IMG/VR virus record: IMGVR_UViG_3300042516_002489
Span: 1-64,000 of that record
DNA length: 64,000 nt
Source of the DNA: a virus
Direction: 5' to 3' (one strand)
Every line of letters starts with the position of its first letter. Positions within the stretch are counted from its first letter, which is position 1. The notes under the pieces are model-generated. The model was not told the origin of the DNA. It worked only from the letters and a program-made list of their open reading frames with translations, and made no database searches. Shown piece by piece: positions 38,556 through 44,971 of the stretch. Both the position numbers and the translations under genes were made by a program.

Positions 38556-39038
38556 ATGCAAACCTTTCTACCTTCAGCAGATTATGAATACGCTGCCCAA
38601 ACCCTAGACAACAAGCGCCTTAATAAACAAATCCTAGAAGGCTATCAGATTATGAAGGTTTTGTCTGGCGCTTCTGAGTCTGGTGCTTGGCGAAACCATC
38701 CAGCAGTTCTTATGTGGAAGGATGCCGAACATAGTCTTATGGACTACATAGATAACATGGTTTATGAAGCGAACTTTCGTGGTATCAAGACTGATAAAAA
38801 TGTATCAAACCTTCAAACCCTAAAGCGATCATTTAGCCATATGTGGGGTAACATTAAACCTGTTTGGTCAAAGCCAGAACATATTGATAGAGTCATTACT
38901 ACTCATAGGGTTAATCTTTATCGTAAGGATTCTGTTCTTTATTCTCAATTCTATACCGCCAAAGATTCAGAATTTAATACACCTTGCTGTGATAAATGTT
39001 TATATTATTGGGCTACACACAGGGAACGTAACCGATAG
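38556..39038 (+). CDS. Pyrimidine-dimer DNA glycosylase-like protein (MSMEG_6728 type)
   Basis: 160 residues. Starts MQTFLPSADYEYAAQTLDNK, then RLNKQILEGYQIMKVLSGAS and WRNHPAVLMWKDAEHSLMDY. This matches the actinobacterial MSMEG_6728 family, annotated as pyrimidine dimer DNA glycosylase/endonuclease V-like. The C-terminus has CCDKCLYYWATH. A role in UV damage repair of phage DNA is inferred from the family name. It starts 2 nt after the previous stop. Confidence 0.75.
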   Translation: MQTFLPSADYEYAAQTLDNKRLNKQILEGYQIMKVLSGASESGAWRNHPAVLMWKDAEHSLMDYIDNMVYEANFRGIKTDKNVSNLQTLKRSFSHMWGNIKPVWSKPEHIDRVITTHRVNLYRKDSVLYSQFYTAKDSEFNTPCCDKCLYYWATHRERNR

Positions 39039-39093
39039 TGAACCGATAGGTTCATAGGGTGGTTTGATACTTCTATTTTGCGCCGAACTTTAG

Positions 39094-39122
39094 TTGCACT
39101 TTTCGCCGAACTTTGGTACACT
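39094..39122 (+). promoter_or_regulatory. Promoter with leaderless start at 39129
   Basis: TTGCAC, 17 nt, TACACT; -10 ends 6 nt before the ATG. A direct repeat CGCCGAACTTT (39081 and 39104) overlaps it and could be an operator. Confidence 0.6.
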
Positions 39123-39128
39123 TGAGTT

Positions 39129-39251
39129 ATGAACAATCATAATTGTGATTTTAGGGTTGACCTAGATGGGCAGATAACTTGCTCTGTTTGTGGTGCTATG
39201 GATGACAATATGAAACCAGATATTTTTGAAAGCCAGGTTGATTTTGAATAA
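39129..39251 (+). CDS. Small zinc-binding-type protein
   Basis: 40 residues with NCDFRVDLDGQITCSVCGA, acidic tail. His/Cys spacing suggests one metal site. Confidence 0.58.
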   Translation: MNNHNCDFRVDLDGQITCSVCGAMDDNMKPDIFESQVDFE

Positions 39252-39360
39252 GAACGAATGTCTTAAGTGCGAGATGCACCATAAAGATCCACTATTTTGG
39301 GAGACTCATCAAACTATGACTGATGGCAGGATATGGTGTGCTTATGCTAAGAAGTCTTGA
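39244..39360 (+). CDS. Small Cys/His protein (TTG start)
   Basis: 38 residues (NECLKCEMHHKDPLFWETHQ, MTDGRIWCAY). TTG start inside the previous gene; the Cys/His spacing looks meaningful, but the start is weak. Confidence 0.45.
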   Translation: MNKNECLKCEMHHKDPLFWETHQTMTDGRIWCAYAKKS

Positions 39361-39553
39361 AATACCCGATCCTTTTCAAACCTTTGTAGCCAAAAAATAT
39401 GCCAACGCTAAGGGTCTTGTATATGACTTCTTTGCTAAGGAGTGGTATCTTAAAACTGCTTGTTGTGGTGAGGAACTTTATGCCCCAAATAAAAAGACAA
39501 TGAATAAGATCCGTTTATATCATACAAGAAATGAGTGCCTCAATGGATACTGA
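39344..39553 (+). CDS. Small zinc-binding-type protein
   Basis: 69 residues from ATG 39344. Segments IPDPFQTFVAKKYANAKGLV, DFFAKEWYLKTACCGEELYA, HTRNECLNGY. Cys pair and His suggest a zinc site. Overlaps neighbours at both ends. Confidence 0.6.
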   Translation: MLRSLEIPDPFQTFVAKKYANAKGLVYDFFAKEWYLKTACCGEELYAPNKKTMNKIRLYHTRNECLNGY

Positions 39554-39665
39554 ACAAACCTTCGATCAAGAATTTGATGTGACCGAGACTACTAAGGCTA
39601 TTGTTGATAAGGCTAAGGCTGAGGTTAAGGCTAAGTATGGTAATAAGAAGAGGCATAGGCAATGA
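39543..39665 (+). CDS. Small charged helical protein
   Basis: 40 residues: acidic start (DTEQTFDQEFDVTETTK), basic helix after (IVDKAKAEVKAKYGNKKRHR). ATGA overlap with the next gene. Confidence 0.52.
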   Translation: MDTEQTFDQEFDVTETTKAIVDKAKAEVKAKYGNKKRHRQ

Positions 39666-39778
39666 CTGGTATTATCTGTGATATTTGTAAAAATAAAAAT
39701 GCTACACAAGTATTACGAACTGGATCTTTTTGTGCCAGGTGCTATACTAATAAACTAAAGGGGGTTACAAATGATTAA
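39662..39778 (+). CDS. Small zinc-ribbon-type protein
   Basis: 38 residues with ICDICKNKN and FCARCYTNKLKG, two CxxC knuckles. Confidence 0.6.
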   Translation: MTGIICDICKNKNATQVLRTGSFCARCYTNKLKGVTND

Positions 39779-39860
39779 TGCTTTATTTCTTATTCCCGCA
39801 TTTTTTGCAGGGTATTTGGTATGCTATGTTGCAATGACATATAAGGTTGACCAAAATTAA
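39771..39860 (+). CDS. Membrane microprotein
   Basis: 29 residues, one membrane span (NALFLIPAFFAGYLVCYVAM). Overlaps the previous gene by 8 nt; AAAGGGGG lies upstream. Confidence 0.5.
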   Translation: MINALFLIPAFFAGYLVCYVAMTYKVDQN

Positions 39861-39873
39861 AGAGCCAAAGATT

Positions 39874-39987
39874 ATGAAGATGGACTGGAAGTCTCTAGGC
39901 TATGAAAGGCAGTACAAAAATGGAAGAGTACGATGGGTACCTAAAGAGGTTTACGAAAGAACACAAGACGAAGAACCTTCTGCTTAG
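39874..39987 (+). CDS. Small basic protein
   Basis: 37 residues (MKMDWKSLGYERQYKNGRVR, then WVPKEVYERTQDEEPSA). A TTG at 39847 is an alternative start. Overlaps the next frame by 68-86 nt, so one start may be misplaced. Confidence 0.5.
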   Translation: MKMDWKSLGYERQYKNGRVRWVPKEVYERTQDEEPSA

Positions 39988-40168
39988 ATGGTTTGCAAAT
40001 CTTTGTGAGAAACCTGCTAACTATCATCTAAACAAGTTCTTGCATTATAGTGATCATGATGATTATGGAATTATATGTAGGTACCACGCAAAAGTTTCTT
40101 ACTGGCTATACAAGCCCTACCTTAAGTGGGGAACTATGTATACTCTCAATGTTGACAAACTTGATTAA
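39920..40168 (+). CDS. Hypothetical protein (start uncertain)
   Basis: 82 residues from ATG 39920, or 88 from ATG 39902. The conserved-looking part begins after residue 20 (LLLRWFANLCEKPANYHLNK), then DDYGIICRYHAKVSYWLYKP. Aromatic-rich; no family recognised. Confidence 0.52.
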   Translation: MEEYDGYLKRFTKEHKTKNLLLRWFANLCEKPANYHLNKFLHYSDHDDYGIICRYHAKVSYWLYKPYLKWGTMYTLNVDKLD

Positions 40169-40180
40169 TTTTGTTATACT
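40152..40180 (+). promoter_or_regulatory. Strong promoter with leaderless start at 40187
   Basis: TTGACA, 17 nt, TATACT with extended TGT; -10 ends 6 nt before the ATG. Confidence 0.7.
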
Positions 40181-40186
40181 TAGTGT

Positions 40187-40261
40187 ATGGAAACGAGTTC
40201 AGTATTGTTTAGTATATTCTGCATGTCATTAGGACTATGGCTTTTATTAGGTAAGGTGTAA
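40187..40261 (+). CDS. Membrane microprotein
   Basis: 24 residues, one membrane span (SVLFSIFCMSLGLWLLLGKV). Leaderless start predicted from the promoter position. Confidence 0.5.
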   Translation: METSSVLFSIFCMSLGLWLLLGKV

Positions 40262-40263
40262 TC

Positions 40264-40380
40264 ATGGCTAGGATAGTTATATGTTATATTTGTAAGAAAG
40301 AGATTGAGTCTCGATCACCTTTTGCACACGAAACCTTAACAAACCACCTAAAGAAAGATCACAAGGAAGTACATGCTTAA
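40264..40380 (+). CDS. C2H2-like zinc finger protein
   Basis: 38 residues. CYICKKEI, then HETLTNHLKKDH: two Cys and downstream His residues spaced as in classical zinc fingers. It could bind nucleic acid. Confidence 0.6.
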   Translation: MARIVICYICKKEIESRSPFAHETLTNHLKKDHKEVHA

Positions 40381-40489
40381 ATTTTTATGGGGCATGCTTG
40401 CAGGATATATGGTTGCTAATTTTGAGTTTGCTAGGTATCTTGTTAGCAAGGGGTACAGGTCTGTTCATGACATTCCAGATAAAGATTGA
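40373..40489 (+). CDS. Small membrane-associated protein
   Basis: 38 residues with a hydrophobic start (MLKFLWGMLAGYMVANFEFA), then a polar tail. Overlaps both neighbours in other frames. Confidence 0.5.
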   Translation: MLKFLWGMLAGYMVANFEFARYLVSKGYRSVHDIPDKD

Positions 40490-40667
40490 AGAGTTTGATC
40501 CTAGGATTATTAAGAAGAATGCTTTCTATCTCCCACCAATTCCTTGGCAATGGACACTTTTAGAAAATGGTAAGATTATAACATTTGGCTATTGCCATAC
40601 TGAAGAAGATGCTAGTGAGATGGCTAATCAATCTTTAAACTATTTTAAAAAGCCTCAGTGCAATTAG
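40467..40667 (+). CDS. Hypothetical protein
   Basis: 66 residues from ATG 40467. Pattern FYLPPIPWQWTLLENGKIIT, FGYCHTEEDASEMANQSLNY: a beta-beta-alpha microdomain. Its 3' end overlaps a convergent minus-strand gene by 23 nt. Confidence 0.6.
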   Translation: MTFQIKIEEFDPRIIKKNAFYLPPIPWQWTLLENGKIITFGYCHTEEDASEMANQSLNYFKKPQCN

Positions 40668-40803
40668 AACAATAAAAAGTTGGTTTATCAATTGCTTTAT
40701 TGTCGCCAATAATTATACGATTAGATTTTGCCATATCTAAGAGCACAGGGTTTACCTGACCATATACTATGGGTATTAGGTTTAAGCCGCATTTTTCACA
40801 CAT
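40645..40803 (-). CDS. Small actinobacterial-type zinc ribbon (reverse strand)
   Basis: 52 residues: MCEKCGLNLIPIVYGQVNP, then a middle with IIIGDNKAI and YCSNCTEAF. CxxC...PIVYG...CxxC is a pattern I associate with small zinc ribbons of actinobacteria. It is the only leftward gene in this rightward block. A TGGTATGAT box ends 6 nt before the ATG, so it has its own promoter and a leaderless start. Confidence 0.68.
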   Translation of the reverse strand: MCEKCGLNLIPIVYGQVNPVLLDMAKSNRIIIGDNKAIDKPTFYCSNCTEAF

Positions 40804-40809
40804 AATTTA

Positions 40810-40818
40810 ATCATACCA
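40810..40818 (-). promoter_or_regulatory. Extended -10 (TGGTATGAT), leaderless start at 40803
   Basis: The hexamer ends 6 nt before the ATG on the minus strand. Confidence 0.5.
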
Positions 40819-40821
40819 TAC

Positions 40822-40850
40822 TTGCACAAAAGATCAAAGTTTGATATACT
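40822..40850 (+). promoter_or_regulatory. Promoter with leaderless start at 40857
   Basis: TTGCAC, 17 nt, TATACT with extended TGA; -10 ends 6 nt before the ATG. Back to back with the leftward promoter at 40810. Confidence 0.65.
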
Positions 40851-40856
40851 AAGTAT

Positions 40857-40982
40857 ATGAAAAATACTTATAAGTGTCCTGACTGTAAAACTTCTATTAT
40901 TATTAATACCAAAGTGCATGAACTACCAGAGTCAATTATATGCCCTTGCGAAACGGTAATGCCGTTAGAATCATCTAAGTAA
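40857..40982 (+). CDS. Small zinc-ribbon-type protein
   Basis: 41 residues with YKCPDCKTSIII and IICPCETVMP, two Cys pairs. Leaderless start predicted. Confidence 0.6.
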   Translation: MKNTYKCPDCKTSIIINTKVHELPESIICPCETVMPLESSK

Positions 40983-40983
40983 T

Positions 40984-41196
40984 ATGTGGTCATGGGTGTT
41001 GGCCTTTATTGGCGTGTCTGGAATATTTTTAGTTGGTCGCAAGACTATCTGGGGATGGCTAGTTCTGTGCTTAAATGAAGTTTTGTGGATTATTTATGCG
41101 CTAACAACCAAGCAGTATGGTTTTATTTTTGCAGCAATAGCATATGGAATAGTGTATGTTAAATCATTTATTCACTGGAGAAAAGATGAGTCGTGA
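40984..41196 (+). CDS. Small membrane protein
   Basis: 70 residues with two or three membrane spans (WVLAFIGVSGIFLVG, WLVLCLNEVLWIIYAL, FIFAAIAYGIVYVKSFI). The look recalls small phage proteins related to PnuC-type transporters (LW.IYA, QYGF), but this is too short to be sure. Confidence 0.68.
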   Translation: MWSWVLAFIGVSGIFLVGRKTIWGWLVLCLNEVLWIIYALTTKQYGFIFAAIAYGIVYVKSFIHWRKDES

Positions 41197-41641
41197 TTAC
41201 TTTAAAAAGTTATGGTCAACTATCCTATCAAATGGTGTAAGGCAAGACCCTGAAGGTAATTGGAATGTTATAAACTCTTCTACCAATAAGCGTAGAATGG
41301 AAGGCAAGGGGTCTAGCGTAGGTGGTGTATCTGGTCCTAATCAACATCAATGGATACCAGCCAAAATTTACGTAACGCCAGAAGAATTAAAAGAAGTCTG
41401 GGACAAACAAGATGGCAAGTGCTATTGGTTTGGAGTTGATTTAGACTTAGAACTACTTTACAAGTCACACCCTGACTGGATGCCAAAGCACCCAATGTGT
41501 CCTAGTATAGATAAGATTGATGTTAATGGCGACTATACAAAAGATAATATTGTTATAACTACTAGATTTGCAAACTTTGGCAGGAACGTTTGCGAGTTTG
41601 ATAGGTTTCATGATATAGTAAGGGCATTAAAGAATGGATAA
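41186..41641 (+). CDS. HNH-type endonuclease-like protein
   Basis: 151 residues from ATG 41186, behind GGAGAAAAG. The C-terminal half contains GKCYWFGVDLDL, then PSIDKIDVNGDYTKDNIVIT and RFANFGRN, the pattern of phage HNH homing-type nucleases (S-D-R/K-I-D...G-Y-t-x-x-N). Only one clear Cys is near the metal site, so activity is uncertain. Confidence 0.7.
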   Translation: MSRDYFKKLWSTILSNGVRQDPEGNWNVINSSTNKRRMEGKGSSVGGVSGPNQHQWIPAKIYVTPEELKEVWDKQDGKCYWFGVDLDLELLYKSHPDWMPKHPMCPSIDKIDVNGDYTKDNIVITTRFANFGRNVCEFDRFHDIVRALKNG

Positions 41642-41741
41642 GTTTTGTGGTTTCTGTGGATTAAAATTAGTAAATGGTGATTGTCGTAATTGCTTTAGCA
41701 ATAAAAATACATTAACTGAATTTGAAATGGAAGATGACTAA
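41634..41741 (+). CDS. Very small zinc ribbon
   Basis: 35 residues with FCGFCGLKLVNGDCRNCFS, four Cys in a compact ribbon. Overlaps both neighbours by 8 nt. Confidence 0.6.
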   Translation: MDKFCGFCGLKLVNGDCRNCFSNKNTLTEFEMEDD

Positions 41742-41946
41742 AGAAAAAGAATTTGAGGATTGGGCTAAAATGAATAATGTTGACATTACAACAGAGTTAC
41801 ATCTTCAATATCAAAGGTCTTTAATCATAAATGAGTTAGCAATGGCGGGTATAGCAATTGATCTTCCTGGAGATTTTTTACAATCTTTAAACTCACAGCA
41901 GTTTGCAGAGGTGATTGCTGGATTAATTAGAAGGAGAGTTAAATGA
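41734..41946 (+). CDS. Helical hypothetical protein
   Basis: 70 residues from ATG 41734 (ATGACTAA overlap). Segments KEFEDWAKMNNVDITTEL, QSLNSQQFAEVIAGLIRRRV. No family recognised. Confidence 0.66.
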   Translation: MTKEKEFEDWAKMNNVDITTELHLQYQRSLIINELAMAGIAIDLPGDFLQSLNSQQFAEVIAGLIRRRVK

Positions 41947-42182
41947 ATAGTTGGATTGAAGAACTAGACGAAGACAAAAAGAAAGATTTAATGGAAATGA
42001 TTATAATGACTGTTAAAGAGATTCGTGAACAGATGGATCAGGACATTCTTTTTACTCAGCAAATATGGGAACGTAAAGGTTTTCTGAAAAGCCGTAGGAC
42101 TCGTAAAGCGTTTGAAGCATGTCGCTCAATTGTTCAGGGAAAAAACGAAATATTTAAGGATAATGATGAAAAACAAGATTAA
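41943..42182 (+). CDS. Helical charged protein
   Basis: 79 residues, ATGA overlap upstream, GGAG before. Charged helices (EELDEDKKKDLMEMIIMTVK, KSRRTRKAFEACRSIVQGKN). Function unknown. Confidence 0.66.
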   Translation: MNSWIEELDEDKKKDLMEMIIMTVKEIREQMDQDILFTQQIWERKGFLKSRRTRKAFEACRSIVQGKNEIFKDNDEKQD

Positions 42183-42885
42183 GTTTACTGCTATGAATAA
42201 GTTTGACTATGATATTCAACTAAAGCCATATCCAGCATCTACAAATATTCCAAGTTGGTGGAGAGATGAACTGCCCTACACTGTAAGTGAGTCAAACCCA
42301 ACTGGGAAAAAAATAATCGTTGAAAATTCAACTTCTAATGCAACATTTAAAAAATGCACACCAATGCTTGATGCTATAACATCAGGCTACATAATTCCAT
42401 TATGGACAGATGTTCAGGTAAGAATAGTTGATGGTGAACCAGTCATTACTTGGAGAACACAAAGACAGGTATTTTTAAAACATGGAGAGGCCTCCGAAAG
42501 AGTGGTTCCTCCAACTGGATACTCAAACCATGTTTTTAAATATTTAAATACATGGATGCCAAAAACTCCAAATGGTTATTCTGTTTTGGTAACCTCACCA
42601 TTTGGACATAGAAATTTACCTCTTCAAGCAATTCCTGCTATTATAGACTCAGATAGGTCAACACTAGACATTGTTCCTCCTATGTGGCTAAAAGATGGTT
42701 TTGAGGGAATAATTGAAAAAGGAACCCCAATGATTCAAATAACTCCATTTAAAAGAGAAAACTGGGAATCGGAATGTGACTATTTAGAATATGGAGAATT
42801 TGAAAAAAATCAAGAAAAAAACTTTAACTCAACTTTAATAAACCATTACATAAAAAATGTATGGTCAAAAAAAAGTTATAAGTGA
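42166..42885 (+). CDS. Conserved phage protein, three-member family, paralogue C
   Basis: 239 residues from ATG 42166 (AAGG 6 nt upstream). Blocks ASTNIPSWWRDELPY, KCTPMLDAITSGYIIPLWTD, PVITWRTQRQ, WMPKTPNGYSVLVTSP and FEGIIEKGTPMIQITPFKRE align with 15505-16206 and 36931-37611. Closest in layout to paralogue A. Function unknown. Confidence 0.8.
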   Translation: MKNKIKFTAMNKFDYDIQLKPYPASTNIPSWWRDELPYTVSESNPTGKKIIVENSTSNATFKKCTPMLDAITSGYIIPLWTDVQVRIVDGEPVITWRTQRQVFLKHGEASERVVPPTGYSNHVFKYLNTWMPKTPNGYSVLVTSPFGHRNLPLQAIPAIIDSDRSTLDIVPPMWLKDGFEGIIEKGTPMIQITPFKRENWESECDYLEYGEFEKNQEKNFNSTLINHYIKNVWSKKSYK

Positions 42886-42897
42886 AAGTTTATATTG

Positions 42898-43167
42898 ATG
42901 GCTGATCCAAATCAAACCCCATCCCGTGGAGAATGGCTATGCCCTTGTAGTGGGTGTCAAAAAAGCATTTCTGCAGAACGCAAACAACTTATTGAGTTAT
43001 TTGAAAAAATCAAAAATGATTATTTAGTTTATCGTGGATCTTCTTTTCACAAAGATACTGGTGAATTGATGTGGGCTAAAGATGATGCGATGGCATATGC
43101 TGAAGGCATTGATACAGTAATAGAATTAATAAAAGATAGAATGCCAAAGCCAAAACTAAAGAAGTAA
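42898..43167 (+). CDS. Conserved phage protein with CPCSGC motif
   Basis: 89 residues from ATG 42898. N-terminal RGEWLCPCSGCQKSISAERK, then helices (QLIELFEKIKNDYLVYRGSS, AMAYAEGIDTVIELIKDRMP). Looks like a single zinc knuckle plus helices. Just before the tRNA cluster. Confidence 0.7.
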   Translation: MADPNQTPSRGEWLCPCSGCQKSISAERKQLIELFEKIKNDYLVYRGSSFHKDTGELMWAKDDAMAYAEGIDTVIELIKDRMPKPKLKK

Positions 43168-43173
43168 AAACTA

Positions 43174-43247
43174 GCACCAGTAGCCAAGTTGGTTAAGGCC
43201 CCGAACTCATAATTCGGTTATCGTAGGTTCAAGTCCTACCTGGTGTA
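43174..43247 (+). tRNA. tRNA with CAT anticodon (Met or Ile2)
   Basis: Acceptor GCACCAG/CTGGTGT with G1-T72, anticodon stem CCGAA/TTCGG, loop CTCATAA with CAT, canonical T-loop TTCAAGT and A73. No CCA. Elongator Met and lysidine-modified Ile2 cannot be told apart here. Confidence 0.9.
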
Positions 43248-43251
43248 CTAT

Positions 43252-43322
43252 GGGCCTAAAGCATTAAAGTGATGCTCAGGACTTTTAATCCTGAGAAGAA
43301 GGAGCATTACCTTCTAGGCCTA
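43252..43322 (+). tRNA. tRNA-Lys (TTT) with unusual D and T loops
   Basis: All four stems form: acceptor GGGCCTA/TAGGCCT (G1-T72), D-stem GCAT/ATGC, anticodon stem CAGGA/TCCTG with loop CTTTTAA (TTT), T-stem GAAGG/CCTTC. But the D-loop (TAAAGTG) lacks GG and the T-loop (AGCATTA) lacks TTCRA. 71 nt, 1 nt before tRNA-Arg. Confidence 0.72.
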
Positions 43323-43323
43323 C

Positions 43324-43396
43324 GCCTCTGTAGTTCAGTGGACAGAACAATGGACTTCTAAGCCATGTGTCGCAGGTTCGATTCCTGCCAGGGGCA
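43324..43396 (+). tRNA. tRNA-Arg (TCT)
   Basis: Acceptor GCCTCTG/CAGGGGC, loop CTTCTAA with TCT, canonical T-arm GCAGG-TTCGATT-CCTGC and GG in the D-loop. One A-G mismatch closes the anticodon stem. No CCA is encoded. Confidence 0.92.
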
Positions 43397-43400
43397 CAAG

Positions 43401-43964
43401 TTAGTACTTACCACCACGACGCTTGTATTCGGCTACTACCCATGCGTTTGCCACTGCTGATGGATAAACTTGAAACTTTTTCTTTGCTGCTGAAACAACT
43501 CTTGCGTATAACTCTTTATCTTGTGGCTCACCTTTACGTGGTTTAATAATGTTTCCATAATTAGTTTTCTTTTCAAGATCAAAAATTGATGTAAGTCTTT
43601 CTGCCCCAGGGATAAATTTTCCGAAATCCATAAATATATCTGACGATTCTTTAGTTCTGTTTACGATTGCTCTTGACCATGAGAACCCAGCATCTCCGCC
43701 CCATGCATCCCACATGATACGACCATTAGATGGATTAGATGTATTGTAAAAGTCTTTACCCTTTTTATCAACTTCGTGCCGTGCAAAAAATGAATACATG
43801 CGTTTAACTGTATCGAGAGACATTGCAGAACCATTTACGATATCTGTTGCCCTTCCCCAACCTACAGGTGTTCCTGCTCCTGTTGCCTTGCCTTCTTCTT
43901 TCCACTTTAAAGCACGACGAGCCGCTGCTTTCATACCCGAATTAGGGCTATATGTATCTGCCAT
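43401..43964 (-). CDS. Two-domain fusion protein (homologue of 54644 plus 55000 gene parts)
   Basis: 187 residues. Residues 1-100 (GMKAAARRALKWKEEGKATG, MSLDTVKRMYSFFARHEVDK, NGRIMWDAWGGDAGFSWSRA) match the separate 118-residue protein at 54644-55000. Residues 135-187 (TNYGNIIKPRKGEPQDKELY, VYPSAVANAWVVAEYKRRGG) match the C-terminus of the 301-residue protein at 55000-55905. The latter segment resembles DUF5872. Such domains occur in phage capsid-maturation or head proteins. Leaderless start predicted. Confidence 0.78.
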   Translation of the reverse strand: MADTYSPNSGMKAAARRALKWKEEGKATGAGTPVGWGRATDIVNGSAMSLDTVKRMYSFFARHEVDKKGKDFYNTSNPSNGRIMWDAWGGDAGFSWSRAIVNRTKESSDIFMDFGKFIPGAERLTSIFDLEKKTNYGNIIKPRKGEPQDKELYARVVSAAKKKFQVYPSAVANAWVVAEYKRRGGKY

Positions 43965-43970
43965 ACTTCT

Positions 43971-43979
43971 ATTATACTA
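43971..43979 (-). promoter_or_regulatory. -10 box (TAGTATAAT), leaderless start at 43964
   Basis: The hexamer TATAAT ends 6 nt before the ATG. It is back to back with the rightward glycan operon, which has a TACAAT box at 43990-43995. Confidence 0.55.
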
Positions 43980-44014
43980 TAGATTGTGGTACAATTATTG
44001 TAAAGGGGTGTATC

Positions 44015-44971
44015 TTGGCTAGAATTGTTTTTTTAGGTAACTTTGGTGTGGATTATAGTAGTGAAAATCATCACGCAAAATCTCTTGAATCCCTTGGGCA
44101 TACCGTAGTTAAAATGCAAGAGCGTGAAGCAAGAAGTCAGCATATCCTTAGAGAATCATTGAGCAGCGATCTATTTGTCTGGGTACACACACATGGGTGG
44201 CACACTCCTGGAAATATAGGTATGGACCAGGTTTTGCTTAAACTTAAAGAGGCAAAAGTTCCAACAATGACATATCACCTTGACTTGTGGTTTGGTATTG
44301 AGCGTCAAAAAGATTTAGATGAGGACCCATTTTATAAAACCATTGGTCACTTCTTTGCTACAGATAAATTAATGACTGATTGGTTTAATGAAAATACAGA
44401 AGTTAAAGGTCATTTCCTTCCTGCGGGAGTATATGACAAAGAGTGTTATGTTCACTCTCACTATAACCCAAAATATTTTGATTACGATGTTATTTTTGTT
44501 GGAAGCAAAGGGTATCATCCAGAGTATCCCTATCGCCCACAACTAATAAACCATTTAAGATCAGTATATGGTAAGCGCTTCCTTCACGTCGGTGGGGATG
44601 GAGACACAGGTACAATTCGTGGGGATGCACTAAATAAAATTTATGCTCGGAGTAAGATAGCAATTGGTGATAGTCTTAACATTGGCTTTAACTATCCTTA
44701 CTATACAAGTGATAGAATGTTTGAAAGTACTGGTCGTGGAGCATTTACTATCTACCCTCGAATCAAGGGCCTTGAATATCTTTTTACAGACAAAGAGATT
44801 GTTCTATATGAGCATGGAAATTTAAAAGATCTAGAAGAAAAGATTAACTATTATCTAGAGCATGAAGAAGAAAGAGAAACTATTCGTATGGCTGGTCATG
44901 AAAGAACAAAAGTAGACCATACATATATTAATAGATGGAAAAATATCTTAGAAGTGTTGGAAATTAAGTGA
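44015..44971 (+). CDS. Glycosyltransferase (GT-B-like)
   Basis: 318 residues from TTG 44015, which follows AGGGG at good spacing; the upstream ATG frame would cross the promoter. ARIVFLGNFGVDYSSENHHA at the N-terminus, GHFLPAGVYDKECY mid-protein, DYDVIFVGSKGYHPEYPYRP and a C-terminal donor-site-like TSDRMFESTGRGAFTIYPRI, with a conserved Glu. This is the pattern of CgeB/GT1-like glycosyltransferases. First gene of a seven-gene rightward operon, all with overlapping starts. Confidence 0.82.
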   Translation: MARIVFLGNFGVDYSSENHHAKSLESLGHTVVKMQEREARSQHILRESLSSDLFVWVHTHGWHTPGNIGMDQVLLKLKEAKVPTMTYHLDLWFGIERQKDLDEDPFYKTIGHFFATDKLMTDWFNENTEVKGHFLPAGVYDKECYVHSHYNPKYFDYDVIFVGSKGYHPEYPYRPQLINHLRSVYGKRFLHVGGDGDTGTIRGDALNKIYARSKIAIGDSLNIGFNYPYYTSDRMFESTGRGAFTIYPRIKGLEYLFTDKEIVLYEHGNLKDLEEKINYYLEHEEERETIRMAGHERTKVDHTYINRWKNILEVLEIK

